From Cristatella mucedo (Eukaryota; Bryozoa; Phylactolaemata; Cristatellidae), in the NCBI GenBank assembly GCA_009760855.2, contig WPIO01000016.1:6621001-6685000 (forward strand): a stretch of 64,000 nucleotides of DNA, written 5' to 3'. This document shows positions 45,401 to 60,400 of the stretch, in pieces. Position 1 is the stretch's first letter, and each line of letters opens with the position of its first letter. A program made the position numbers and the translations under genes. Under the pieces are notes generated by a model. The model was given only the letters and a program-made list of their open reading frames with translations, was not told where the DNA came from and searched no databases.

Positions 45401-48400
45401 GGCGAGGATGTTTTAATGCTACATCTTAAGTCCTCGTAGGCTAACTGATGGATTGTTTAGATTTACCGGGTTTTGCATTAAGGTTGATGTAGCTCACATT
45501 AATGTTCTTTCAATGTCTTGTGCCTGAGTCAGAGCTCAGTGATGAGGAGTTTGCCCTTTTCAACCCGTCCTGGGGATGAGGGTGCTGCCGCAGGCTTTCC
45601 TTCATATCCCAGTTCAAGTGCAGATAATTACTAATTTCCAAATCTGATTCTTAATGTGGCTCCTCTTTACTTGTTAAGAACAAAAGGAGCCCACTGTGAG
45701 CCGTAGAAGCGTGACTAAAGTAAGACGAAAACAACTAAGCTTATAGTAATTAAACTGATAACTGCTGTTTTCTTTGAAGGCGTAAAGATGGCACCACATA
45801 TGGTAAAATGCCATGCTGTTCAAACTAGAGAGTAAAGCGGTAGAATGCTTTGCTCCGGTTCTCGCTCACGCCTGACGTCGATATGCAAGGTTTTCGAATA
45901 AAACTCTGGTTTGTTTCGATTACTGAAGTACAGCTCAATCGTCTCAGTAGCAAATAAAAACCTACTGCTCATGGTAGGTGCCATAAACGTAAGAAGTTAA
46001 TTGAGGCTACCTGACACAATTTATTCGATGGAATGATTCGCCGCAAAATGGCTGTTATAGAAAATGAGCAGATGCTTAATAAATGTACATATGCGAACCT
46101 CCAGGAGCATAGCAGCACAAATTTATGTTAAAGCAATTTCAAAAAATCTATGTGAATAAAGATTTTATTTGATTTTATTATTATTTGAGGCTACCTGACG
46201 CAATTTAACAATTGGAAAGATTCGCCGCAAAATGACTGTTATAGAGAATGATCTGGCTTAATAAATGTGAAAATGCGAAGCTCCAGGAGCATAAAAGCAC
46301 AAATTTAGGTGAAAGCAATTTAAAAAAATATATATGTATAAATATAGCCTCATGAAAGCTTACAGGAAACTGGAAACTGTAGGCAAGGCTATAGATGGGA
46401 CAATGACGTGTTATCAATCAGTGAAACACTGAGAAGTGTTGTAATTCCTTGTGAAACACTTAAAGTGTTTTTAATAGGGAGGGATACAAAAGTTACCACT
46501 GGCAAGAAGGAAGTCATCATACGCGTAATTCTTGAAACACTACTTATTGAAAATATGGATTAGCGAAAGATCAGAGTTTTAGAAAATGTGCAGACTCACC
46601 AGCAGTACGGCAAAGTGAGTCAGATGATTGCACCGGCATTCGATAGAATTATCGTTCAAAAAGCTGCTGCAGCCATTAAATGACCAGTTGCCTTGACTGT
46701 AGTCCCAAAATGCGCACCCGAGCCGTCTTCGATCCTGAAACATAATCCAAAACAGTCGTGCTGCATGAGTTCGAAAGTAAATCAGAACGCCACAACCCGT
46801 AGCTGTTAGCCAAGAATGCAAGCATAAGAATCGACAGATATTACAAATCAGAAGAGCACGTGGAAAATAAATATTAAACACTAAGCAACAAGCAAGACGT
46901 GCAAACCTTTCTTGCATGCACAGCGAATTCTTACGAAAGCAATACTAGGTACAGCACTTATTTCATTCTTATCTTCATTCGTTCATCCTATAGGCATAAT
47001 TAAAATCTTCGTACAAATTACAAGTGATTGGGAAACGCTAAGCTAGATGTAAGAATGTTTCATCTTTTCGTAATAAGTCACAGCCAGTTAATAAATCGTA
47101 CGTATCTGAAACATAGTATAACTCTATGCTCGCAAGAAAGATTGCTCAATATAGCTCAACCGGTAGACCACTAGGCAGCAACCAAAAGTGGCTGAATCTG
47201 ACATCTGTCCTTCTAGTATCTTTTTATATCTACCTATTATCGTTTCTTTTAATGCCGGCTTCACGTTAGATAGCTTCTGGCTACTCTTTAAATTAAAACT
47301 AACTCTTTGTTATCAACCAGCATTAAAGATAAAATTATGTAAGTCCACTAACGGGTTGCTGCTCCCTGGGCAATCTGCTTGGGAGAGAATGCCCTGCTAG
47401 CCTTGACCGGCACAAGTAGAGTAGCAGTTACCCTCTCTCGTCCCCAACGAGAGAAAGTGCAGTAGCTGGAGCTGGGCACTTTGTTTGCATTTACTAACCT
47501 CAAAGTTAATTCAAGCAGGTCACGAGACTCAGATTATGCACAAAAGTGAAAGTACAAAGCTAAGTCATTAAAGCACCGATCTGAGTAGAGAAGACAATTT
47601 AGACTGGATAGCTCAATGTTGTAAAGACCTGAAGCAGTCATATAGAGACATTTTGGATTCTCAGTAACGTTGAAGATGGCTTCAAGCCTATATTCGTTTT
47701 AAATTGGTATATTTGGCCTAATAACTAGTAACGAAGTGTCTTCAAAGATTTTAATTACTCCTTAGCAGTATTTAGCCAACCGAAATAACCAGTGGTGCTA
47801 GTTTCAACTGCTAAATACGTTGACACCAAAGATCCAGCTTCACAAACTTATTGCAAAGTACTATAAAGACAATTGGTTTAGCCAACCACAAGCAGGGCAT
47901 ACGAGGTTGTTTTCAGAAGGTTTGTACTCGAAGTCTTAGGAAGACAGCAGAAAATAAAAAAATATAAAGCAAATGTAGAAAAATGGAAGTCCAACTACAA
48001 CTAACCACTTTGATATGGCTGACATCAAACTGCAATATAACGTCGTCGTCCAGTTTTTCATGTTTTACATTTCTTCCAAGTAGAGATCCAAGCACCTGAC
48101 CTTTTGCCGACTCAGCATCATTTTGAGCGCCATCAAACAGCCGACTGTTGCTATAGCTAATGAAAGCTTTAGTTGAATCTAAATAGAAATAAATGGTTCA
48201 AAATAAACACTATACGACGTATCTTCACTGCAAACTTAATAAAGACCGAGAAACATCGTTTTGGAAAGACTTATCAAATAATTAAGGATCCATAGTTTAA
48301 ATGTTTGCTTTTCTTGAAACGCTGAATTTTGAGTACTTTCTACTTACCCAGTAGTTGATCTGGTAGTTTGATGGACGCGGTAGCAGTGCAAGCTTGGGAA

Positions 48401-51400
48401 AATCTGCTCTCGTTTGTTAAATAGTATAATTTAAGGCCGACATCCCCTCCAAAGCACACGTAGACACCAATTATTGATGAATTATGAGTAACCTCAAAAA
48501 TACAAAATTTGATCGTATCGTCTTTTTGTTTCGGACTGATCTTTAGAAATCGATAACAGTAAGGTTCATAAACAAAAATTAATTAATTATGCGGCTATGG
48601 AACTCAGTGGAATGTTAGGGCATTACCTGAGTGATTAATTAGAAAAACTAAAATTATTCCTACGTTCAAAATGCTGAAAATATAGGAAGTATGCACTAAA
48701 TACAGTTGGTTTTAATTTTCCGAAGCCTTATTTTTTATATGTAATACCAAAATTCTTACAAACATAGGGAAAATGCAAAGTGCATAAACAGAGATTACGT
48801 TCTTCGAGGGCGAAAAACAAAAACATTATAGTTATTGTTATTAAAAGGCTGTGAGAAAAGGGTGGTTCTGTAGCTTTCTGTCAATGGTTTATGGCTACGA
48901 GGTAACGATGCTGGTAAGAAGAAAATATCGATGGGCCTGGAAGGAGTGATATTTCCATGATGAGAATCGTACACTCCCGCTCCCATTCAATCCCCATCGT
49001 GTGATGATCAAATCTCATCCAGCAGAAAGTTAATTGGTTGAGTTGTACAGGGGTCATTTCTCGGTTATTTATAATGTGCCTCTTGGAAACGTATTTGGGG
49101 TACAGATCGATTGCCGCTTCTTTTCCGACAATTCCCGGACGAACTTTGTATTTATATTTCATTTTCTGAAGCAGCTGCAGCTGCTAAGAAACATACTTCA
49201 TCTCCTTTAGACATTTGATTCTGAATGTTGGCAAATTTTCCTAAACTAAAAGCTGATGATACAAAAATCCACATGAGGCACTCCAAGCTTACAGTTGGAC
49301 TGTAAGCAATTGCCCATATAATGGGTGATACGTAGTGCGATTGTCAAGCGCTTGTAATTTAGGTATCCTCTGTGATAACTGCTTAAAGTTTGAATGCTTC
49401 CCTTAGAAGACGCTCTCCCCGGCTAGCCATCAAGTTCGACACCTGTTTTAAGATTATGGACAGACTACCACGGCGGCTAGCTAAAAAAAATACTAGGTCA
49501 TGTCCTGGCTGGACTGCTGAAATCCTGTTTTAGCTGGGCAACCTAATAGAAAATTAGTCTCAGCAGCGGGTGAAATATGCAAGGCTACCCAAGAAATCCC
49601 TAAGATTTTTGCCATGTATCGCCTCTGCTGAAGGAACTACAATGTCTCCCAGTAATTTTAAACAATAAAAACCGAATCCGAATGAACACACTAAACTAAC
49701 AAATATCGTTATACCAAGCCAAACTGCTGCACTTGTTTCAGATTCCTAGTGCCCTAAAATCTTCTGCTGACAGTAAATAAGCTGTTCTATTCCTGTGCCT
49801 ATAGACTGTTGGTAAAAACACCTTTTAATCTGGAGGTGGAACTCACTTCCATAAGTATTACCTAACAAAATCAAGACTCACGCTGCCGATTATGACATAT
49901 CATTTCTAGCCATTTTGAGCTGCTACTCCTATGCTACTTCATTTCCCAACTACCCTCATGAACCAGCAATGCTTTTATTGTTTTTTTTCTGATGAGATAA
50001 AATCTCTGGGCTATCCTATATACATAGAAAGTTGCTTTAATTTTGAGAGAGTGGTAGACATTTTTCCTGTGCAACACACAGTTAGTTCGTGTGGCTCTGT
50101 GGACTTATAGATAGAGATAAGTGATTAATTGGAGTAGTGCCTATTCAGCTGCAGTCAAGGCGATAGAGAGTGTTGTGCGTAAAATTAGAGGCCAATCATA
50201 TAATTGTGATTTTTCAGCATCTTACTCAGAAACAACTCATCTCTTTGCGTACTTTACATCTTCGTATTTTTACCTCGATAGTCCATCCTCATCCAACTAC
50301 CGATATGACATCGAATACTAAACTTGCTTAAATCTCAGCAGCCGCAATTCGATCCTTGCTCAAAGATATGCAGCATTTGAAAAATAAAGGGCTCTTCCAA
50401 TTCAAAAATAGATATACATATATATCTATCTAAGGATATTTTAATAGCTATATATTCATTATTACCTAATACTTTGCTAGAAATCTTTAGAGGCAAGCCC
50501 TCATTTGTCAAAATAAAATAAAAATAAAGAGAGTCGAATAAATAAAAATATAAATAAAGTGTTCTGACTATTGCGATGAATAATAAACGTACGTGTGCAA
50601 GTCTGTTGCTTTGCCACTAGCACAAATCAGCCGTAGAAGATTGTACTTAATTAAAATTGCAAGGCAGATAGGCGATAGAATCAAGCTTGGATTCCTTATG
50701 AACAACCGTAGCTGTACACTAGCTTCTGGGGAAGTCAAAAATAATCTAGCCTTTTATTGTGGAAAGTCCTAAACAATCAATCTATTATAGAGAGACTGAT
50801 CCGAGTTACAGCTAACCGAGTAAGGCGAATCCGAGATTGAGTCAACCAGGTCAGTGAGCTACTACAGTGGCGGGAACTCCACCACTACTGCCATTCGTGT
50901 GGGCTAGGGCAGTGGCGACTTTCCCTGCTCGTGACGGTCTATACAACTCTTTGGTTTATACAAATCTAAATAGGAAAATATGAATCAATATAAATTACTG
51001 TCAAGTTGGACGAAAATGATGCTTTCGTGTCGTTTTGGCATTACAGTATTTGGCGGCCTTCAATTTCGTTTGCTTTTGTAGCAGTTATCAGCTAAGATTG
51101 GGGATAATGAATCTGCTCGGATCTCTTCGATCCATATCCGTTGTTGTTAAAGCTTTTTAATCTCTTATTTTCGACCATTTTTTTCATTTTTGTCAATTTC
51201 CAGAGACAATTTATAGAAACATCTGATCACATTTTGCTATTAGCATTTATATTCGAGCAGGGTTTCCATCCGGTTGCATAGTTTTGGTTAGTGGACCAGA
51301 AGCAAAGTTCTTGCCCACTAAAAACTTTACAGGTGAGGATGTCATTGTCATATCTTCAATACATTACAAGAACAGGCAGCGTGAAACTGAATGGATCAAG

Positions 51401-54400
51401 GTCAACGTTGAAGAGAAAGATCGAGGACACAGTGTGCTACTAAGCTGCACGGAATCTAGCCATCCCCCAAGAGAGTCTTCAGTCGCTCCCTGCTGTGATA
51501 TAATTCGCACTCAAGTTAATGAGACTTAATACAAATTTATAATATGCCATGAAATTCAAGACTTTAATTAGAAAATTCAAGACTTTAATAATGGCCGCCG
51601 GGCTCGTTGAAAACAGAAGAATAACAAATAAAAACGGGCGAGCTGTTTTAACATGACCATAGAAATTCATGATTTCATAACCACAGGCTCCCATATCTCA
51701 GGTACTCGGGTCTAGGGTTCAAGAATTCGGAACTCTTCTAATAATAAATTGCGGCTAATCGTGGAGCCAGATTTTTGCCTACTTTTGCCTAATCTCAGCT
51801 ATTAGCAATACCATGAGGTGACTTAGAGCTCGCTGTGGGTTTCTACTGCTCATATTGGAATAGGAAGACGGACTTTCCAAAAAGGAGATCAAGACTAGCT
51901 TGATCGTCTATGCAATGTAGTTGCAAATTCTATGTCACCATACGCAGTCACACTGACTCAGCATGTGCTGTGGACAGTTTTCCGTAGCACATTCAAAGCC
52001 TGGACGGCTTTTGGTACGCATACGTGAGCCAAATGACTTTATTTTACGCAGCAATGAGAAAGTAAGAAGCATAGTTACAGGCAGTTCAGAACGGCTGGAA
52101 AGGATATGACAGTCAGCAGCAGAAGAGTTGATGTCGCTGACAAAGTATTGCGGAAGTGAGTTACGTTGACAATCTACGACCTGTAGAGGAAAGGCTTCTT
52201 CAGCCAACTATGTACAAGCATAGGAATAGAACAACTAATTATTTGTTCGAAGCAGACCAATGGGAACGAGGAGGCTAAACATGGTGCAATGGGTCAGCTA
52301 GGCGTGAAGGAACCAAGCCGCCCGGGCCTTGTGCACCAGCGTAAGAATTTACCTCTGAATCTACTGATCAATCTGAAGCCACAGGAGCTACTTCAGCAAA
52401 GAATGTACTTGGTCGAACCGCTGGGTTTTCCTAACTAATGCACATGGAAACCGGACGTTTAAAAAAAAAGCTAGAACACGAGTGAAAAATGGGCGCTGAT
52501 CAGTGCAAAATCTTTCCGACTGCTCCTTTCTCTACCGTCGTCTGACAGGGAATACAGATAGAATGCCGCTAGAGCACAGAAAGCCAGCGAAAGCACTCGG
52601 CTGCTATGAATCCCACAGTGCCTACCCTATATGCCATGAGCCGTTTGTCCACCTCGACCGATTTTGAAAAGCTGCTATTGTCACTGGTGTCGCTCAGTAC
52701 CTCCATTAGGGACTGCAAAATTACTTCCATGTTGCTCGTAAGCCTAAACGGAAACAACGATGGCTACTGGATGCTCGCTTGCCACCAAATCAGAGGCGAT
52801 CTCGACAAGGAAAATTCTTCACGGGTGCAGTTAAATTGACCTTCTTGTGGCAGCAAGTACTTCGGCATCACTTGAGGCTAATGTGAAGTCAGGACTCATG
52901 ACGTTGTCGACTACACCAGCGAAGAATGTGGAAACCTACAAGATTGACATGGCGACAAACAAGGGATTTACAAATGCCTGAGTCCTAATCATTCAATGTG
53001 ACGCTAAATACCGTAATGTAATGTAATGTATCCCGGTCAGTAACTCCACAAAGTCATTAAGACCATGTAGGTGTTACGCAGGAGAGTTTTGTATAGCGCA
53101 CTCACAGCCTAAGCGGCTTTCGGTACGCATTCGGTAGCCAACAGACTTCGTCTCACGCAACAAAGAGAAAGTGGGAAGCATAGCAGAGTTAGGAGAGCAG
53201 TTGAGGTAGTGAGTAGCATAGAAGTAGCAGTTCAGGACCGCTGAAAAAGATGTGCCATAGTCGGCATTTGGAGAGTAGATGTCGTTGATGTCAGTCTTAA
53301 ATCGTGTTTTGTAAACCCTCTTGATTAGTTATCTGTATCAGTTTTCCTCTGTGAGAATGATCGTGACTAAAGGAATAAGAAACGCCAGTGTGGTATTCAA
53401 TTTTTAATGGATGCTCTGCTTCAAAGTCTGCTCACCCTAAATAGTATTCAAAGTACGTAGCTTGTAACTCAAACTGGATTTTCAGGGAGCAAAAAAGCCT
53501 ACGAAACTGCATGTATGGCAAAAGATGTAAACCTGATTTAATCGTGACCGTGTCAATAGGTCAGAGCAGTAACCTAATATCTACATGTATATAGTGCGTT
53601 TGGTGTGCAATTTAGTGTGAGCCAGAGAAAAACATGGGGAATGAAAACTTCGGCAAGGGTGGCGATAAAATGGTTTTCGTAAGTGAAATTATTTCAGAAC
53701 TATTTTATTTAGCTAAGAGAATCGACTTTTGGTTCTGACTGAAAATATATAAATTGAAGAACTCCCCATGCGCATCTTTCTAAATGTGGTGTTCAATTTA
53801 CTGGTTTACTCTAACTGATTCAGTTTTCAACGTGTGATCGGCAAGCTCAGTACAAGTGTGTTTAGAGACATCGGATCAATCCCCAATGCGCTGGATATTT
53901 AACCAGTTAAAATTACAGTCATCCAAAGTCATTCTAGCGTTTTTATTAGCCAATAACTCTCTCTGCTTAAATTATAAAGACAACTGGCTTTTAAACGTCG
54001 GAAAACTGGCAGTGAATTAGGACATTCTGGATCAGAAGTGTAACGCCACTGGCTGCTTATCGGAAAATGTAGTATACTCGAGTCTTAGCTTTCTTCCACC
54101 AGTCGTTTCAAACTTTTTAGAAGTACTAAATTCATCATTCACTGTCAACAGGTGGCCGTCATATGCAGTACTACCAGTTTCTTAGCTTTGCTCAACAAAC
54201 GAGTGTTACCATATGACGTTAACATAAAATTACGTGCAGAGATTCTGCCAAAAAACCATACATAATAATAAGTTCCATTATCACCTTATCCTTTACTAAT
54301 ATATTTTGCTGGTAATTTGGTATAACAGTCCTTGTATAATACCAGAACAGCTACCTGCGAATGGGAATATGGTTGTGGAAAATGTATCACTCGAAAAAAT

Positions 54401-57400
54401 GTAATGTAAAAATACATCTGAAAAAAGAATACTGGATGGAGAGGTTTAGGCTTTTTGAATCGAAGCTAGAATTCAAAATAACTTTAGTTTTTGGTAAACG
54501 TTGATATTGAGTTCAATGTGAGTCCCCGATCAACCAACAACGGGTACCATGAACAAGTTCTGGATTCAGCATCGGTGTACTAGTGTTTTACATTTGAAGT
54601 GTCAGGCCATAATTTGTTGAGCACGATAACATATCTGTGCTTATGCCAGTGTCTCTCTGTTTTTTAATTTAGCTAGAGTCTCCTCTTGCAGTGATACTAA
54701 AGTTATTGGTGAGCTGTGATAGCACACTAGATAAGGTGGTTGCTTTCGCGAACTTGGTCCCGATGTCCTGGGTTCGATTTTTGCAGTGGGCGATCCTTTA
54801 TCGCCACTGCAAGCGGTAGTGATAGCCGTACAGGCTCTTTTGTCGCTATAAAATAAGAGGCTGTTTAATAAGTTAGGATTTATTTATTTTTTTATTTATT
54901 CTGCTCTATATTGTCATCTAACCTCAGTCGTATACATGTACTCATATTAACACTGATTTCCTCTTCAAGAGCTGGCTTTTAGAATCCGGAAAGATAATTA
55001 ATTTAACGAAATCTGTCTGTCGATCGTAAAATGTATCTTATGGAGAGTCAAGTTTGATCTTGGTGCATAATTACCTAACAGCAGGTCTATGATTTGGCAT
55101 AATCTCCTCAAAGCAAATGTAGACCACAGAATTCCAATGAAATTACTCCACTGATCCGTAAGTGCACACGGAACACGGTATTTTTGTGCAGCGAGAGAGA
55201 TACGTGTGTGCAGGAGTGAAAAATTTTAAGAGCTGCGAGGAGATTCAGAGGTTTATTCTATATGCTATTTAAAAATAGGTTTCCGGGGGTCCCCACACAA
55301 AAGCAGGTTTTGCTTACCACAATGCTGACTCGATCAGTTCAACAGCATAAAGAAGCAGAATACCTGAAGGCATGCACCACTACGACGGTGCTACTTGAAA
55401 AATAAATTTATGACTTTTCACATCCAATTAGACCCCTTCCATAACTCATGGCTGAGAAGCTATCCTTCGCAGCCTGCCACTACGAGTCATTTTACATTAA
55501 AAACCGGTTAAAAACTTTCATACTTGTATATACCTTGATTTTTGAAATAATTTCCGAGTTATTTTCTAAATCAATCATTATTGCTTTATTTAAATATGAA
55601 TTCAATCTGGTCACACCGACGCATCTTCTGACGAAATGGCTGTCTACTGCTAACTAGAAACCCCGTTCACTTAAAAAGTTAGGCTTGTGGAAAGCGCTTA
55701 GTTGACCGAGCGGCATGATAGTTCTTAGCAATCAACGTCTGCTATTAGAGGAACAATTACCTTTCTCGTGCCGTCTATGCTCAGATTGACTTTTTGTTGC
55801 ACCATTGACTCAGCTATAACATTCAAATTGTCAGCGATGAATTTAAAGTCCATCTTCGTAATATTGGATATGGCTGAGGTAAAATTATATATTATGTCCA
55901 AACTCTCAAGAGCAGTATCTTCGGTGACAATAGTCTAAAAATGCAAGCAAAACCATGTCTGTCTGAAGAAAAGTTACAGAGTTGAACAGATTTAATTGCG
56001 AAATCTAATTTCTATGAGGCTTACCAGATTAACAGCTTTTAATTTGGGGTTGACATCCGTCTGGTTGTTATTCTTGCATAGACATTCATTTCCTAAAGGC
56101 GGAAAGTCCATTGCAAAATCAATGTCGAGCCATTTGCATACAGCCTTCGTTCTTACTAAATCAAAACAGCCTACCAATTCAAATTATTTATAACGATAAC
56201 AATAACACTTATATTAATAATGAATTTGATTTAGCAAACTGAGAAAACTCGATCTCTTTCTAGGCACTGTACATGTGCTGCAAAAGAAGCACGATCGAAT
56301 GGTTAGTGGTATCGCGCTCAATAAGTAGCAATAACAACAAGGCTTGGGGTGCATGCATGCATAGAGCCAGCATGCAAGCATGGTTAGTGGTGGTATGCAC
56401 GGTGTCTGTGTGCAGCAGCACCAAAAAGGAAGAATCAGAGGGACCCACTAATTGTCATGATAAATAGATGCTTTTTAATTTTTATAAATGTGGAAAAGTC
56501 AGGAGATGTCATGAGGCATGTCGGATGTGATTTCCAGGCTTTGGGTGCATACGAACTAAAGGCGTGGTCTCCAAAGGATTTGAGATTTTTACGATGTATG
56601 GGTAAGCAGCTGGATTCCGAAAGGCGGGTGGCATGATGCTTAGCCTGATGGAGATCTGATAGGTAGGCTGGAGGCAAAGAATGAAGGGACCTACAAGTGA
56701 GCGACAAAACTTTTATGTCGATTAAGTGCTTGACTGGGAGCAAGTGCAGGTCTGCGAGAAAGGGTGCAATGTGGCAATAGTGGGGCTCACGATAGGCAGG
56801 CCTAGCTACAGAGTTTTCACTAGGTGCAAGTGCCAGAGTGCACAGGCCGGTATAGAATGAATTCAGGTTCTATCTGAGAGAGAAAGAGAGAGAGAGAGAC
56901 TCTAGAGTATTGATGCGAATGGACAAAGATCATTCGAGGTACCTCTGAAATATGGGGTACCTCAGGGCTCCTGATCCTATCCGGCTCTTTTTTTTTCTTT
57001 TTTTTCACGGTTTATACTCTTCCGTTTGCTGATGTGATTGCCGAGCACAATCGAGGCTTTCAATTCTGTGCGGATGACAGTCAGTTGTATCTTTGCTTTG
57101 ATCCCTCCCAGCCTTCGAGCACCTTAAATTCTTTCTAATCCCTTGCTGTATGTACTGATGACATCCGCACAGGGATGGCATCAAATTTTCTCAAATTAAA
57201 GGATGGTAAAACTAACTTACTAGTCATGGGCAAACCAAGCGTGATTCAGAAATCGGAAAGGTTAATGATCAAAATTGACTCCACCAGCATATCTCCAGTT
57301 GAATCTGCAGGAGATCTCTCGATCCTTTTCCGAAGTGACCTTTCGTTACACGACCACATCAGCTCCACAATCAAGTCTGCCTACTTTCCGCTACATAACA

Positions 57401-60400
57401 TTGCTAAAATTCGCGCTTGTTTAGATAAAGATACCACGTCTAAGCTGGTCCATGCAATTGTAACATTCCGTCTTGATTTATTTAACTCACTGCTCGCTGG
57501 CCTACAGGCATGTGCGATCAGGCGATCACAGATGTAATGTAATGTAACGTAGTGTATCTCCGTCTGTAACTCCACAAAGTCATAAAGACAATGTAGATGT
57601 TAGGTAGGAGAGTTTTTTATAGCGAACTCACAGCTTAAGCGGCTTTCGGTACGCATTCGGTAGCCAACAGACTTCGTCTCACGCAGCAAAGAGAAAGTGG
57701 GAAGCATAGCAGAGTCAGGAGAGCAGTTAAGGTAGTGAGTAGCATAGAAGTAGCAGCTCAGGATCGCTGAAAAAGATGTGGCATAGTCGGCAGTAGGAGA
57801 GTAGTTGTCGTTGCGCAAGAATTGTGGAAACGAGTTCCACAGTCTAGGACTTGCAGAGCTAAAGCTTCTGTCGCCAACTGTCTTTAAGCTGAGGAATGGG
57901 AAAGCTAATTTATTGTCCACAGAGGACCTCGGGGAACGAACAGGCTGAAACTGATGCAGCAGATGGTGCAAACCTCCCCAGCTAGGCTTGTCTGTCTTAA
58001 TCGTCGCAGTTACCACATCACACCACTTCTCGCTGAGCTGCTCTGGATACCAGTCAAGCAACGGATCGACTTCAAGATCTTGTCGCTCAATTTTAGGACA
58101 CGTCATACTTCGGCTCCAGCCTATCTCTCAGATCTATTTCACCACCTGGGCAAGCATCGTACCACCCGCCTTTCAAAATCCAATAGTTTACCAAAATATT
58201 GTACAAACCTAAAATCTTTTAAAGATCAAGCATTTAGTTCGTATTCTCAGAAGCCTGGAACTCACTCCCGACTTTCGTCAGAACATCCCCTAACATGACC
58301 ACATTTAAAAAGAACCTACAAAAACACTTATTTAGGACAGCATTTAGTGGGTCCCTGTGATTCATCATCGATGTGCTTACGCGTGCTGACACTGTGCATG
58401 CTGCCACTAACCACATTTGCATGCTGATCCTGTGCATGTTACCCCCAACCATGGTATTTATGTTTATCAAGCATGATATTACTCACGATTCAATCGTGTT
58501 TCCCTTTGCAGCAAATGTAAAGCGCCTAGAAAGAGATTGAGTTCTCTGAGGTCGCTTTATCAAGTGCATTATTATTTTTATTATTAATATTATGACCGGC
58601 TAGGGAGTAATTTGGAAAACAGGCTGCTAGTCGCAGCTACATCTTGACAAGTGCAAATGCACTAATTGCATTGACCATGTGAAATAGCTAACCCCTGCTT
58701 TGACCCAAACAAGGTGTAAGTGGTACCGACCAGTCTTGGCACGAGAAAACTGTAAACTATATCCTGCTTAAACAGCTAGCTAGTCCTTAAATCGGCCTGT
58801 GACAGCTTAGGCTGGATGCTGAACAGCTCGAGCTGGGAGAACGTGGAAAGCTAGGTCAGTGGCCACGTGATTAGCTCTCCTGCCCCTAAGCAGAATATGC
58901 CGGAGGGCGGCAACGAGCTTTGTAGAGACGTGACCTTGAATGAAGGAGACTGTCCCCTGTGAGCTGGTTGCTGCTGTGTGGACTGCCGTGTGTGGCGTGG
59001 TGGGTGGACTGGCTCCAACAGAGGCTTGACCAACGTAGGCATTTGCTCACTTACTCATCTGCTGGGATCCCCAGACAGGAAGCAGCTGCCGTAAGTAGTG
59101 CTACAAGCACGTCTGTTAATAGCACAGCCATCAGTATGGCCAGCCTTGATTTCGCAAGGGAGGCAAATGTGAGTAGGCTGAAGTATAAATCTAGGGCTAG
59201 ATTTAGAGACTTGGGCTTGAATGAAGGTGACCATACCCTGTGAGCTAAAGGGTGGCAAGTGACACCGAATGTGACAGTGAGTCAATTTCATAAATCCGTC
59301 TGGCTCACACTAAACAGCAGAAGCATTAGGCCGACCAGCATTAGTGAAGAACTAACTCGGACCGGCTCAAACAGAGGCTAGACAAACTTGGGCGTTTGCT
59401 TACTTACTCGCCTGCTGGGATACCCAGACAGGAAGTAGCTGCCGTAAGTAGAGCTACATAGAGCACGTCTGTTAATAGCACTGCCATCCGTACTGCTTGC
59501 CAGGATTTCGTAAGGAAGACAAATGTGAGTAGGCTGAAGCCTGAATGTAAGCCTGGTAAATAGGCAAATATTTGCTAGCAGTCGCCATCACCACTTCCTC
59601 TTGCTATTAGGAGCAATGTAACTTATCTTGCTGCTTAAGATTAGATCTCAGTGTTTGCTTTTACTAGCACCTAAAACAGACATCAGCGCCTATAGCACAG
59701 CCTGGTCTGTGAGAACTGTCCTGATAAATTGCTACGTAAGGAACTATTGCCTTACAACCTTATACCAAGTTCTTTCATTTTGCTTCTCTGCCGCGACTTA
59801 CTACTCTCACGAACGATTGTAACCACGAGCGGAAGCACGTAAAACTTATTAAAATGGAGATAAGCTTGAACGATTGATTTTCAGCTGCTATGCCCTTTTT
59901 CTTAGGTGCGACTTTCACTGACTCGACGGATTGGTAACGTCAAATTGAACATGTACTGCAGTGACATTTTCCAGTTCTTTCATGCGGACTTCTTAGCGTT
60001 TCGTGTCAGTATTGTAATTCTTTTTCACAGCTGAGATAAGAGTAACAACAGCTTATAGTATGCAAGGCACCTCAAGAGGATCTGTTTCGCTGACTGCAGT
60101 GTTTCACTGGGACCTACTAAATGATTTGATGAGTAGGTGCATTATTAGTTTTTTTATGTGATCAAGTGAGAAAATGTCGTGCGGCAAGTCGGTAGTGAGT
60201 TTCAGGCTTTGAGAGATTATGAACTACAAGAATGGTCTCTACAGGATTTGAGGTTCGCTCGAGGTACAGGTATGCACTTAGATTCCGAAGAACGTGTGAT
60301 GCGATGCTTAGCCTGGTGGGGAAGTAGATGAAGCAGGTAGGCTGGAGCCAGAGAATGTTAGGCGTTGCTCTGAAACAAATTTAGCAAGCCCATGCGAAAT

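Noticed and set aside
59055-59291. Minus-strand frame across the 59 kb direct repeats as repeated protein domain
   Set aside because: The second repeat copy is not open in the same frame and has a stop; more likely non-coding repeat.
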